Part shown: positions 12,197 to 18,681 of the stretch, piece after piece
How positions within the stretch are numbered: the stretch's first letter is position 1
Layout of the letters: each line of letters begins with the position of its first letter
NCBI GenBank assembly: GCA_964385635.1
Contig: CAYLPU010000100.1
Span: forward strand, 1 to 18,681
Origin: CAYLPU01 sp964385635
GTDB lineage: Bacteria > Chloroflexota > Anaerolineae > B4-G1
DNA length: 18,681 nt
Direction of reading: 5' to 3'
Notes under the pieces: generated by a model
The model's database searches: none
The model's input: only the letters and a program-made list of their open reading frames with translations
What the model was told of the DNA's origin: nothing
Translations under genes and position numbers: made by a program

Positions 12197-13355
12197 GAAC
12201 ACCAGACAGCGTTTAGGCGACGAGGCCAGGGAGTACGATTTGGTACTCGGCGGCCTGGCCCATGTGTTGCAGCAGAACAGCACCCTCGTCCCCATCCCTT
12301 CCTGCCGCGATTTTGCGCACGAACTGTCCAGGCAGTTCCACGATCCGCTGTGCATGTCCGGGATGTCCAAGTTGCCGCTCGATCAGATCGTAGCGGCAAT
12401 GATTGCTACGACTCGCCGTAGTCGCGGCGACTACCACATCGACCAGGTTCTGGCGAATCGGTTGCCCTATGCCTTCTCGGCGGCATGGAGCAACGATGAG
12501 TACGGGTTGCGCAGCGCCATCCAAGAGATGGAGCGCGACCTGTCGCCCGATGGGGCGGTGTATACCACCCTCGACCGGGCGCGGGGGTGGGAGGAGATGC
12601 TGTGCCGCCGGATCCAGATTATAGAAGCGCTCGATGGCAGCGAGGTTCCAGACCTGGTCGAGTTGAGGGAACAGGCAACGCGGGTCCAGGATGCCGCCGC
12701 CGCGGTAGAGCGGCGGGCCAAAGACTCGCTGGCGAAGGCGAGGACGCGGCTGGAGGAACTCCCGAAGCAGAGGGCCAGGGAAATCGAGCCGCTCTCTGCG
12801 CTGCGAACCAATGTCCGGAAGGCTTGGAACGGCACCGTTTCGGAGCCGGGTATTGACTTCATCAGCGACAGTACCATCATACTCCGAGCAGATGCTGTCT
12901 CGTCTAAGCGAGCGCAGGATTTGTACGCGAGAGTCGACGAGACCCGCGAATCCCCCTTGGTCGGGGAGGAAAGAATGCGGGGTTTTTGGGACCGACTGGT
13001 TGAGTCACTCTCCTGCCAGGTTCATATCCTGGGATGGCGCGAGGTGAGAGACGGCTACAAGTGTGCGTATGTAGTACCCGCGCTAGAAGTCGACAGTGAC
13101 GAGATTAGATACCTGGATGCCGACCGCGCAGCGTGTATCATCGAGTGGACCAAGGCGACGGAGGTGATGACAGACGACAAATTCAGCGTCTTCGCGTTCT
13201 ACCGGGACGGTTGCCCTGTGGCAATCCTGTCACCAATAAAGATCGTCGAAGTTGCTATAGACATTGCCGAGGCCCGCCGGATATGGAAAGAACGGACGAC
13301 CAAGCAGGAGGAGACGAGTGCTAGAGATGCAAGACTTGACACTCGAGGGAATTAG
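12162..13355 (+). CDS. Hypothetical protein with central coiled coil (397 aa)
   Basis: Function unknown. The protein is cytosolic in character, with no signal peptide. The N-terminal half is helical (LVLGGLAHVLQQNSTLVPIP, FAHELSRQFHDPLC, then QIVAAMIATTRRSRGDYHID). Residues about 165-215 form a coiled coil (LVELREQATRVQDAAAAVER, RAKDSLAKARTRLEELPKQR). The C-terminal third is a mixed alpha/beta domain (CQVHILGWREVRDGYKCAYV, then ACIIEWTKATEVM and FSVFAFYRDGCPVAIL). GAGGAGAG precedes ATG 12162, and the start overlaps the end of the previous frame by 35 bases, so the two are probably translationally linked. It belongs to the tail of the AAA-led transcript. Confidence 0.65.
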   Translation: MKKNEIFQDGLENTRQRLGDEAREYDLVLGGLAHVLQQNSTLVPIPSCRDFAHELSRQFHDPLCMSGMSKLPLDQIVAAMIATTRRSRGDYHIDQVLANRLPYAFSAAWSNDEYGLRSAIQEMERDLSPDGAVYTTLDRARGWEEMLCRRIQIIEALDGSEVPDLVELREQATRVQDAAAAVERRAKDSLAKARTRLEELPKQRAREIEPLSALRTNVRKAWNGTVSEPGIDFISDSTIILRADAVSSKRAQDLYARVDETRESPLVGEERMRGFWDRLVESLSCQVHILGWREVRDGYKCAYVVPALEVDSDEIRYLDADRAACIIEWTKATEVMTDDKFSVFAFYRDGCPVAILSPIKIVEVAIDIAEARRIWKERTTKQEETSARDARLDTRGN

Positions 13356-13863
13356 GCAGTTCACAGAGCGTTTCCCGAGCAATCTCATAGCGATAAACTG
13401 GTCTGGTATGCTACGAGAAGAACCTTGGGAGAACGAAGAAGATCTCGATCCCTTTGCACGCGAGGCAGATTGCCTTTTCTGCGGTGGAGACTTGGAGATG
13501 CAGGACATAGGCGAATACTGGGCGTTCAGGGTAGGACTCCTGGAACCGGAGTACAGGGGTGATAAGCGGGAACGTCTACGCTACCTGCGAGGAATCCTCG
13601 TGGAGGGCGACTACATTACCCTGCGAGATTTCCTGATTGAGCACCGCGACACTGCAATCGAGGACTTGGGCGATGCGATCAACCTCGTTCGCAGCACTAC
13701 TCGAAACAGGAACGACGTCGCCGCGACCATCGTCGACGCCATCATGTGCCCAGATGTCGAAGAGTCTGCGTGCCCTCGCGGCCGCGGGGCGATCACCTTC
13801 TGCGATGGGATCACTACGCTCAGGGCGCAACTCACAGAGGATCAAGATTGGGAGGAGGTATAA
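13318..13863 (+). CDS. Hypothetical protein with CxxC pair, GTG start (181 aa)
   Basis: Function unknown. I chose GTG 13318 because AGGAGG lies exactly six bases before it. An ATG three codons later is the alternative, and the longer upstream frame is arginine-rich shadow. It contains IRQFTERFPSNLIAINWSGM, then ADCLFCGGDLEMQDIGEYWA with a CxxC pair, a helical middle (YLRGILVEGDYITLRDFLIE) and two further cysteines (IMCPDVEESACPRG) that could complete a metal site. It overlaps the preceding gene by 38 bases and is followed almost at once by the next GTG gene. Confidence 0.6.
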   Translation: MLEMQDLTLEGIRQFTERFPSNLIAINWSGMLREEPWENEEDLDPFAREADCLFCGGDLEMQDIGEYWAFRVGLLEPEYRGDKRERLRYLRGILVEGDYITLRDFLIEHRDTAIEDLGDAINLVRSTTRNRNDVAATIVDAIMCPDVEESACPRGRGAITFCDGITTLRAQLTEDQDWEEV

Positions 13864-13864
13864 A

Positions 13865-14071
13865 GTGACAAACGTACAGAAAATGGGCACAGACCCAGAG
13901 GATGATATAGAGAGTAAATGCCAGGACGCATATTGCGACGGATTTGAGGATGCGAGTAGTGGGAACAGCAACTATAATCCATACGATCCCAACGATCAAC
14001 GGAGAATGTACGATGCTTATGAGAAGGGATATTTTGAGGGAGGCGAGATACAACCTGATGATGACCCATGA
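13865..14071 (+). CDS. Small acidic protein, GTG start (68 aa)
   Basis: Function unknown. GTG 13865 is preceded by GGAGGT with a five-base spacer, and it starts one base after the previous stop. The product is acidic and rich in Asp, Tyr and Asn (KCQDAYCDGFEDASSGNSNY, then NPYDPNDQRRMYDAYEKGYF). It has two cysteines and no membrane segment. Its first codons and ribosome-binding region closely resemble those of the next gene, as if the 5' end had been duplicated. Confidence 0.55.
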   Translation: MTNVQKMGTDPEDDIESKCQDAYCDGFEDASSGNSNYNPYDPNDQRRMYDAYEKGYFEGGEIQPDDDP

Positions 14072-14137
14072 TAGGCACTGCATCTGTCCAAATTGGACAG
14101 ATACACCAACCCAATCCCAATGACCGGGAGGTATAGT

Positions 14138-14404
14138 GTGATAAGCGTACAGAGAATAGCCGGAGACAGCGATCCGAAACATCTTTACAGGGTACAGAGT
14201 GGTATGGGCCAGATCCACGACCACGAGGGGAAGGCGCAATCCACATTCTACGTGATCGCGTCGTCCCCGACGGCATGCTTTGAGTTCATCACCCAGAAAG
14301 GGGAGGAGGGAGACTTCCCGTCTCACGTCAATGTCGAGTTAGTAGCGGGCAGCGTATTCGATGTAGATGTAGTAGAGGAACAGGTGGTGGGGACATTGCG
14401 ATGA
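14138..14404 (+). CDS. Small hypothetical protein, GTG start (88 aa)
   Basis: Function unknown. The frame is open to a TTG at 14093, but GTG 14138 has GGGAGG with a six-base spacer and is preferred. The product looks like a small beta-rich fold: ISVQRIAGDSDPKHLYRVQS, then KAQSTFYVIASSPTACFEFI and a C-terminal acidic strand (ELVAGSVFDVDVVEEQ). The stop TGA overlaps the ATG of the following broken gene (ATGA). Confidence 0.55.
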   Translation: MISVQRIAGDSDPKHLYRVQSGMGQIHDHEGKAQSTFYVIASSPTACFEFITQKGEEGDFPSHVNVELVAGSVFDVDVVEEQVVGTLR

Positions 14405-14766
14405 ATCTACGCCCCCTCACTCATCTACCAGTAGAAGATCGTGTGACGATCTATCGGGAAGTCGCGGTGGCGGTGCGCGCTGCCTGGCCGGGCGCGCAAG
14501 TGGCACTGTGCAAGGAGACTCACTGTGTACGTCGTGAGTCGGGGCTGACCGGCGCTGCGTGCAACTGCCTGGCGTAGGCTGATTTTGGGCTTTGAAACGC
14601 AGTTCTCTACAGCGAGGCATACGTCGAAGTAGGCCGCATTTACTGCCTGGTCCTGCCCGACAAGGCCGACCTGCAAACCATCCTTGGCTGCCCGGTTCAC
14701 TACGGGACCGGCGCCATTGCCATTGGACGGCGGGCTGGCGCGCTTGAAGTGTGGCTGAGACAGTAG
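14401..14766 (+). pseudogene. Broken hypothetical gene with in-frame TAG and TGA
   Basis: ATG 14401 overlaps the previous stop and opens LRPLTHLPVEDRVTIYREVA, then VAVRAAWPGAQVALC. The frame meets TAG at 14575-14577 and TGA at 14590-14592, then continues open and natural to 14766 (AVLYSEAYVEVGRIYCLVLP, then DKADLQTILGCPVHYG). The two halves in one frame, with a poor segment of about 30 codons between them, suggest an inserted or decayed middle. The front part alone would be a 58-residue peptide. Function unknown. Confidence 0.5.
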
Positions 14767-14792
14767 GTAGGATAGGACGGAGGGAATAGTCG

Positions 14793-15296
14793 GTGGACAC
14801 AGAAACGGAAACCATCCTATGGATGTACTGCGATCTGGGGCATCCTGCGCCCCTTCAGGACCTGAAGATGCTGCGCCACCCGGAGGGAGCGCATCCGTCC
14901 ACCCGCGAGTCTCTGCGCCTCAACGGCCTGGCGGAGTCGGGAGAAGACGATACCTGGCGGCTGACCCAGGCCGGCCGGGAACTGCTCCAGCGGGCGGAGA
15001 CCATCCTCGCCGGGGGGTGGATCCCGCCGCCTGCGGTGCTCTTCTTCCCTCAAGATCACCGTTTCCGCCGTGGGGCGGGCAAGCCCTGGGCTTTGCGCGC
15101 TGCTCATCTCAAGGCACTGCGCACGTTGGCGCAGATGCCCGGTCGCTCCTGGCGCTCGTTGCAGAGCGAGTTCGGCAGACATGCGCTGTTGGATTTGCTG
15201 AAACGAGGGCTGGCCGTCGGAGAGCCACGTCGGGGATTACCCTGGTACGTCGCGGACAGGGGACTGGAGGTCTTGCATGCACTACAGAGTCGTTAG
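14793..15296 (+). CDS. Winged-helix-like hypothetical protein, GTG start (167 aa)
   Basis: The start is GTG 14793 with GGAGGG eight bases upstream. The N-terminal 75 residues resemble a winged helix of the DtxR/PadR-like layout: ILWMYCDLGHPAPLQDL, then STRESLRLNGLAESGEDDTW and RLTQAGRELLQRAETIL. The C-terminal half has a second helical unit of similar flavour (HLKALRTLAQMPGRSWRSLQ, LLDLLKRGLAVGEPRRGLPW) ending in YVADRGLEVLHAL. It overlaps the methyltransferase start by 20 bases. It could regulate or assist that enzyme. No catalytic motif is seen. Confidence 0.6.
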   Translation: MDTETETILWMYCDLGHPAPLQDLKMLRHPEGAHPSTRESLRLNGLAESGEDDTWRLTQAGRELLQRAETILAGGWIPPPAVLFFPQDHRFRRGAGKPWALRAAHLKALRTLAQMPGRSWRSLQSEFGRHALLDLLKRGLAVGEPRRGLPWYVADRGLEVLHALQSR

Positions 15297-16977
15297 AGCG
15301 GATTTCCTGAACTGGGTGCGCCTGGCTGTCGTCGCCGTGGAGCGAGGGCTGATGCAGCCCTTCCACGCCGTCCTCTGCGACCCGCCCTACGGCATTGGAA
15401 TGATGGATGCCCACTGGGACACATTCCGGCCGGGGCAGTGGCGAAAAGGCAGCATTCATCGCGCTGGTGGGCTGGGCGGCTACAGGGCGGCGCCGACGTG
15501 GAGCGAGATGACGCCTGACCAAATGAGAGCCTACCAGGAGTGGGTGACCACCTGGGCTACTCCACTGGCGCGAGTGGTGCATCCTGGTGCACTGGGCTTT
15601 TTCTTTGGAGGCACGCGCACTGTCCACCGCCTGGCGGCCGGCTTGGAGAACGGGGGGTGGACCGTCCGGGGGCAGATCGCCTGGCTCTACGGGAGCGGCA
15701 TGGTCAAGGGCCTGGACGTCGCTAAGGACCTGGACCAAGCTGCGTTCACGGCCTGGCTGGACGCCGTCTCCCATGGCCTGAGCGTGAAGCAGCGGCGGGC
15801 GGTGATCAGGGCGGCGGTTCGCGGGATATCATCGGACTACGTAGGAGAGGGACGTCCCGCAGAGCCTCCCGACGACGAACGTCTGCGCCTGCTCCTGGAA
15901 CTCATCGAGCGATTCTGCGATTCAGGTGAACTGCCGCCTGGGATGCGGCTCGTCACTGGTCGCTACCACCCTCCTGACGGACAGCCCTGGAACCTGCGCC
16001 AGGCCGACGCCCCATCGGTCACGGCGGCGCCGGGCGCCTTCACCGCGTCTGGACGTCGCACGCTGACCAGGACAGGGCCGGCGACGGAAGCAGCGCAGCG
16101 GTGGCATGGTTGGCACACGGCATTGGCCCCGTCCCACGAGGTCATCGTCGTCGCCCAAGCGCCCTACCCGGCTGGGGTGAGGCGCCGGGAACTGGCGCAG
16201 GAGCATGGGACGGGGGTCTACTGGGTCGACAGAGCACGTCTTCCTGGCCCGCCGCCCCACCACGACGAGGCGGGGAGACCGGCAGGTAATCGCTCTTGGA
16301 TAGGTGGGGATACGGTTTGGACTTCCCATCTGGGCGGGCGCTGGCCGCCGGACGTGGCAATCTCCGAGGGGATCGCCGAGGCCCTGGGGGAACGTGCTGC
16401 CTACTTCTACTGCGCCAAAGCCCCCACCTGGGAGCGGGAGGCGGGGTTGGACGATCTCTCGCCCGTTGGAGCCGGTGGCCTGTCCGGTAGCCGCGATGGG
16501 TCGCTGGTGACCAACCGGCGTTGTGCCAGGTGCGGATGCTGGCAGTGGAGTTGGCCCGGCGGCACGCCCTGCACCTGCGCCGATCCGGTCTGGGAGGAAC
16601 GGGACAGCCGCCCGGCCCCTCGACGTAACGACCACCAGACGGTCAAGCCGGTGCGCTTGGCGGAGTGGCTGTCGCGGTTACTGTTGCCACCGCCACACCT
16701 GGCTCCCCGGCGACTGCTGATCCCCTTCGGGGGCACGGGCTCAGAGGGGATCGGTGCGCTTCTGGCGGGGTGGGGCGAGGTGCGGCTGGTGGAGCGGGAA
16801 GAGCGTTTTGTGGAGATGGCGCGGCGCAGGTTGGCCTGGTGGAGCCGATTCCGTTCCTACGAGGAGGCAGAGCGGGCTTACGGCGCCATTCGTCACGCCG
16901 AGAAGGAACGTCAAAGGGAGCGCGAGGCGGGACAGTTAGATCTCTTTGTGTTGGCAGGGGAATCTACAGAGGGTTGA
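15277..16977 (+). CDS. Beta-class DNA methyltransferase (N6-adenine or N4-cytosine), 566 aa
   Basis: Transfers a methyl group from S-adenosylmethionine to an exocyclic amino group in DNA. Catalytic motif IV DPPYG is at residues 35-39. Motif X-like NDHQTVKPVRLAEWLSRLL and the SAM-binding motif I IPFGGTGSEGIGALL (FGGTG at 484-488) lie near the C-terminus. This order (IV, recognition domain, X/I) defines the beta class. The region between is unusually long and carries a cysteine cluster (RRCARCGCWQWSWPGGTPC then TCAD), a likely zinc ribbon. GGAGGT lies six bases before ATG 15277. No restriction endonuclease is visible, so it looks like an orphan enzyme protecting the element or regulating it. 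The target sequence cannot be read from the protein. Confidence 0.88.
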   Translation: MHYRVVRADFLNWVRLAVVAVERGLMQPFHAVLCDPPYGIGMMDAHWDTFRPGQWRKGSIHRAGGLGGYRAAPTWSEMTPDQMRAYQEWVTTWATPLARVVHPGALGFFFGGTRTVHRLAAGLENGGWTVRGQIAWLYGSGMVKGLDVAKDLDQAAFTAWLDAVSHGLSVKQRRAVIRAAVRGISSDYVGEGRPAEPPDDERLRLLLELIERFCDSGELPPGMRLVTGRYHPPDGQPWNLRQADAPSVTAAPGAFTASGRRTLTRTGPATEAAQRWHGWHTALAPSHEVIVVAQAPYPAGVRRRELAQEHGTGVYWVDRARLPGPPPHHDEAGRPAGNRSWIGGDTVWTSHLGGRWPPDVAISEGIAEALGERAAYFYCAKAPTWEREAGLDDLSPVGAGGLSGSRDGSLVTNRRCARCGCWQWSWPGGTPCTCADPVWEERDSRPAPRRNDHQTVKPVRLAEWLSRLLLPPPHLAPRRLLIPFGGTGSEGIGALLAGWGEVRLVEREERFVEMARRRLAWWSRFRSYEEAERAYGAIRHAEKERQREREAGQLDLFVLAGESTEG

Positions 16978-16988
16978 AAGGGGGGGGG

Positions 16989-17201
16989 ATGGTCAAACGA
17001 CGTCGAACCGACGAGGAAATTGCCCAGGCTTTCGTGGATATGTACGATGAGAGCCTGGTGGCTTTGGATCTACCTCCGCTGACGGATGGTCAGCGCGAGG
17101 CGTTGCGGGGCGCAGTCGTGGCGCTCGCGGCAATTCGCAGAGAGAAACGCTTGTTGGAACAGGTTTTGCAGGGGAAGGCGAACGGTCAGCTCGACGATTA
17201 G
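16989..17201 (+). CDS. VDMYDES small protein, copy 2 (70 aa)
   Basis: A paralogue of the protein at 973-1182. It begins MVKRRRTDEEIAQAFVDMYD and continues ESLVALDLPPLTDGQREALR, then a helical C-terminus. Function unknown. A run of nine guanines directly before the ATG acts as the ribosome-binding site. It follows the methyltransferase stop by 11 bases and so is probably co-transcribed with it. It converges on the integrase gene with about 30 bp between them and no visible terminator. Confidence 0.65.
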   Translation: MVKRRRTDEEIAQAFVDMYDESLVALDLPPLTDGQREALRGAVVALAAIRREKRLLEQVLQGKANGQLDD

Positions 17202-17233
17202 CTCAGGGATTTGGTATCCTGGTCAGTATATCG

Positions 17234-18151
17234 TCAGGTCAATCCCTCCACCGCCTCCACCAGGTCTGCCTCGCCGGGCTGCGTGTAGATCGCCGTCGTC
17301 GCCACGCTGCTGTGCCCCAGGAGCGCCGCCACCGTCACCAGGTCCGCATCTGCCTCTCGCAGCAACCGCGTGGCGAAAGTATGCCTCAGCACGTGCGGTG
17401 TCACCTCCACACCGGCCGCCTCTCCCAACGCGGCCAGCCGCATCTGGATGCCCCGCGTCCCCAGCGATCCCCGCTGGCCCAGGAAGAGGCTTTCACTCTG
17501 CTCCTGTGGCCGCACCTCCAGGTACGCCCTCAGCGCCTGCCGTGCCTCCCGGTGCAGCGGGACCTCCCGATACTTCCGCCCCTTCCCCGAACGGACGATC
17601 ACCTTCCCGCTGCGTTCGTTCAGTACCAGGTCCTCCACCCGTAGCGCTGATGCCTCCGCCACCCGCAGACCTGTGTACAACAGCAGGTTCAGGAGCGCCT
17701 CGTCCCGCCGGGCCGTCACCACCGTCGAGGTGACGTTGCCACTCCCCGCCTTCGCCTCCGCCAGTTGCCGCCGCGCGGCAGCGGTTCGCTGCAATTTGTA
17801 CACGTCCTGCTGGCTCAGCGCCTTGGGCACCTGCCGGGCCTGGCGCATCCCCTTCACCTCGGCCGCCGGATTTGACGCCACTCGTTCGGTGCTCGCTGCC
17901 CAGGTGAAGAAGGCCCGCAGCCCGGCCAGCCGCCGGTTGACGCCGGCGGGCTTCCGGCCCAGGGCCACCAGGTGATCGCGGTACTTCTGGACGTCGAAGG
18001 GCGTCACCTCTACCGGCGGAACCTCCCGGCCGATCTGCTCCGCGAGCCAGGTGAAGAAGGCAAGGACATCCCGGCGGTAGGCAGTGACGGTGTGGGGACT
18101 GCGATCCTGCGCCTGCAGGTACGTGGCGAACTCCTCCAGGAGTTTTGTCAT
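17234..18151 (-). CDS. Tyrosine recombinase/integrase, XerC/XerD-like (305 aa)
   Basis: Site-specific recombinase that cuts and rejoins DNA through a 3'-phosphotyrosine. The N-terminal SAM-like core-binding domain (FATYLQAQDRSPHTVTAYRR) is followed by the catalytic domain. All key residues are present: Arg163 in YTGLRVAEAS, a lysine in SGKGRKYREV, His253 and Arg256 in HVLRHTF, His280 in LLGHSSVATT and Tyr289 in IYTQ. The length is typical of the family (about 300). ATG 18151 has GGAG nine bases upstream, and a consensus sigma-70 promoter lies at 18217-18245. As the outermost complete gene, next to a repeat array and facing inwards, it probably mobilises or resolves the element. A resident chromosomal Xer protein is less likely given the neighbours. 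Confidence 0.9.
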   Translation of the reverse strand: MTKLLEEFATYLQAQDRSPHTVTAYRRDVLAFFTWLAEQIGREVPPVEVTPFDVQKYRDHLVALGRKPAGVNRRLAGLRAFFTWAASTERVASNPAAEVKGMRQARQVPKALSQQDVYKLQRTAAARRQLAEAKAGSGNVTSTVVTARRDEALLNLLLYTGLRVAEASALRVEDLVLNERSGKVIVRSGKGRKYREVPLHREARQALRAYLEVRPQEQSESLFLGQRGSLGTRGIQMRLAALGEAAGVEVTPHVLRHTFATRLLREADADLVTVAALLGHSSVATTAIYTQPGEADLVEAVEGLT

Positions 18152-18216
18152 CGAGCATCTCCGCTCCGGGCCTTATGCGAAGGGTTTTCGAGGGGATAGC
18201 GGCCCGTTGCAGCCGG

Positions 18217-18245
18217 ATTCTAGCCCAAAAGTGGGGGAATGTCAA
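18217..18245 (-). promoter_or_regulatory. Sigma-70 promoter of the integrase gene
   Basis: On the minus strand TTGACA (18245-18240) is separated by exactly 17 bases from TAGAAT (18222-18217). This is a perfect -35 and a near-perfect -10. Transcription would start near 18210, leaving a leader of about 60 bases before the ATG at 18151. The design differs from the TGGCGA promoters of the other operons. Confidence 0.8.
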
Positions 18246-18336
18246 CGCATAATGTAAATTACGTGTTGAGCATACCCGTGTTTGGCCGCCATGTCTGCTC
18301 AGTCGCCCCTTGTGACCACGGGGAGATAGGTGTACG

Positions 18337-18421
18337 GTGACAAAGATAGTGAGACTGTGGACAAAGATAATGAGACTCGTGCCAAAGTTATTGAGACTGG
18401 CGTGACAAAGTTAATGAGACT
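18337..18421 (+). repeat. Four imperfect 20-bp direct repeats (iteron-like)
   Basis: Copies at 18337-18356, 18357-18377, 18379-18398 and 18402-18421 follow the consensus GTGNCAAAGWTADTGAGACT, spaced about 20-23 bp, or two helical turns. Such arrays occur as plasmid replication or partition iterons and also as multiple transposase-binding repeats at the ends of IS21-type elements. Neither a replication initiator nor IstA/IstB is visible in the window. Confidence 0.8.
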
Positions 18422-18681
18422 AGAGTATTGGAGCTCGGCAAACTTCACGGCTGGGGTTCTTAAAGGGCCATTAAAGGCATTGAGGCAATAATGACACGGT
18501 ACTCCTCACGTTCAGGGCTGTCGCCCCACTTTTGCGTGAAAACGAGCCACAATTAGGGAGACAATGCCCCAAAACAAGGTAAAATGTGGGTTTTCTCCCC
18601 ACTGGTCCAGACGGTCGTGCGATTTTTGGTATCTTCTCAAAAAGTAGGGGGAAATCTAAGTCTCCCACGATGTGTCCAGCC

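Larger units (their letters stand above)
18152..18681. other. Noncoding right end of the window
   Basis: No supported gene. This stretch holds the integrase leader and promoter, then a four-copy repeat array. The region beyond 18440 drops in GC and contains short open frames without recognisable protein. The last 200 bp (many short G/C blocks such as CCCCACTTTT and CTCCCCACTGG) could be the terminal region of another insertion sequence whose transposase lies outside the window. Confidence 0.5.

Noticed and set aside
14425..14700. Minus-strand 91-codon frame opposite the broken gene
   Set aside because: No ribosome-binding site or motif. The plus-strand halves fit the operon better.
18337..18421. 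CRISPR array
   Set aside because: The repeats abut with almost no spacer (0-3 bases) and are imperfect, and no cas genes are present.
18471..18668. 65-codon frame on the minus strand at the right edge
   Set aside because: No recognisable motif, and the local base composition looks like a noncoding or insertion-sequence end.

Overview
The window looks like one flank-to-flank piece of an integrated mobile element or plasmid-like island in a GC-rich bacterium. Chloroflexota is my best guess. It rests on the GC-rich coding style, the Ycf46/DUF1257/DUF2997 gene set, the remnant of a NACHT-type C-terminus and the style of the transposase fragment. I could not test it against a database. There are no rRNA, tRNA or CRISPR loci and no housekeeping genes.

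Layout. Positions 1-404 hold the C-terminal end of a decayed DDE transposase. Positions 650-1830 on the minus strand hold small genes (a CxxC mini-protein and a 69-residue VDMYDES protein), a NACHT/STAND C-terminal remnant and a possible 48-residue ORF. Positions 1861-5460 on the minus strand form a DNA-handling operon transcribed leftwards. Its order is a 281-residue protein ending in an SSB-like EEIPF tip, a 139-residue unknown, a ParB-like protein with two cysteine clusters, and a three-part SANT/HTH DNA-binding protein. Positions 5580-14766 on the plus strand form a rightward cluster: an NrdG-like radical-SAM activase, a DUF3150-like coiled-coil protein, an unknown gene interrupted by an in-frame TAG, a Ycf46-like AAA ATPase, DUF1257 (Ycf35-like), DUF2997, and a tail of unrecognised small proteins, some broken or carrying palindromic repeats. 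Positions 14793-17201 hold a winged-helix-like protein, a beta-class DNA methyltransferase and a second VDMYDES protein. Positions 17234-18151 on the minus strand encode a complete tyrosine recombinase with a clear sigma-70 promoter. Positions 18152-18681 are noncoding and carry four iteron-like repeats.

The strongest system-level signal is a shared promoter design. A TGGCGA box lies exactly 21 bp upstream of a TATRAT -10 element in front of the leftward DNA-handling operon, the radical-SAM gene and the DUF3150 gene, with a slightly diverged copy in front of the AAA gene. Two copies are divergent and joined by a perfect 12-bp inverted repeat at 5539-5583. This ties the ParB/SSB-like operon to the radical-SAM/DUF3150/Ycf46 cluster as one apparent regulon. 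ParB-like, SSB-like, HTH, methyltransferase and integrase functions fit maintenance of a mobile element. The role of the AAA-DUF1257-DUF2997-DUF3150-radical-SAM module is not known, and it is the best candidate here for an undescribed system.
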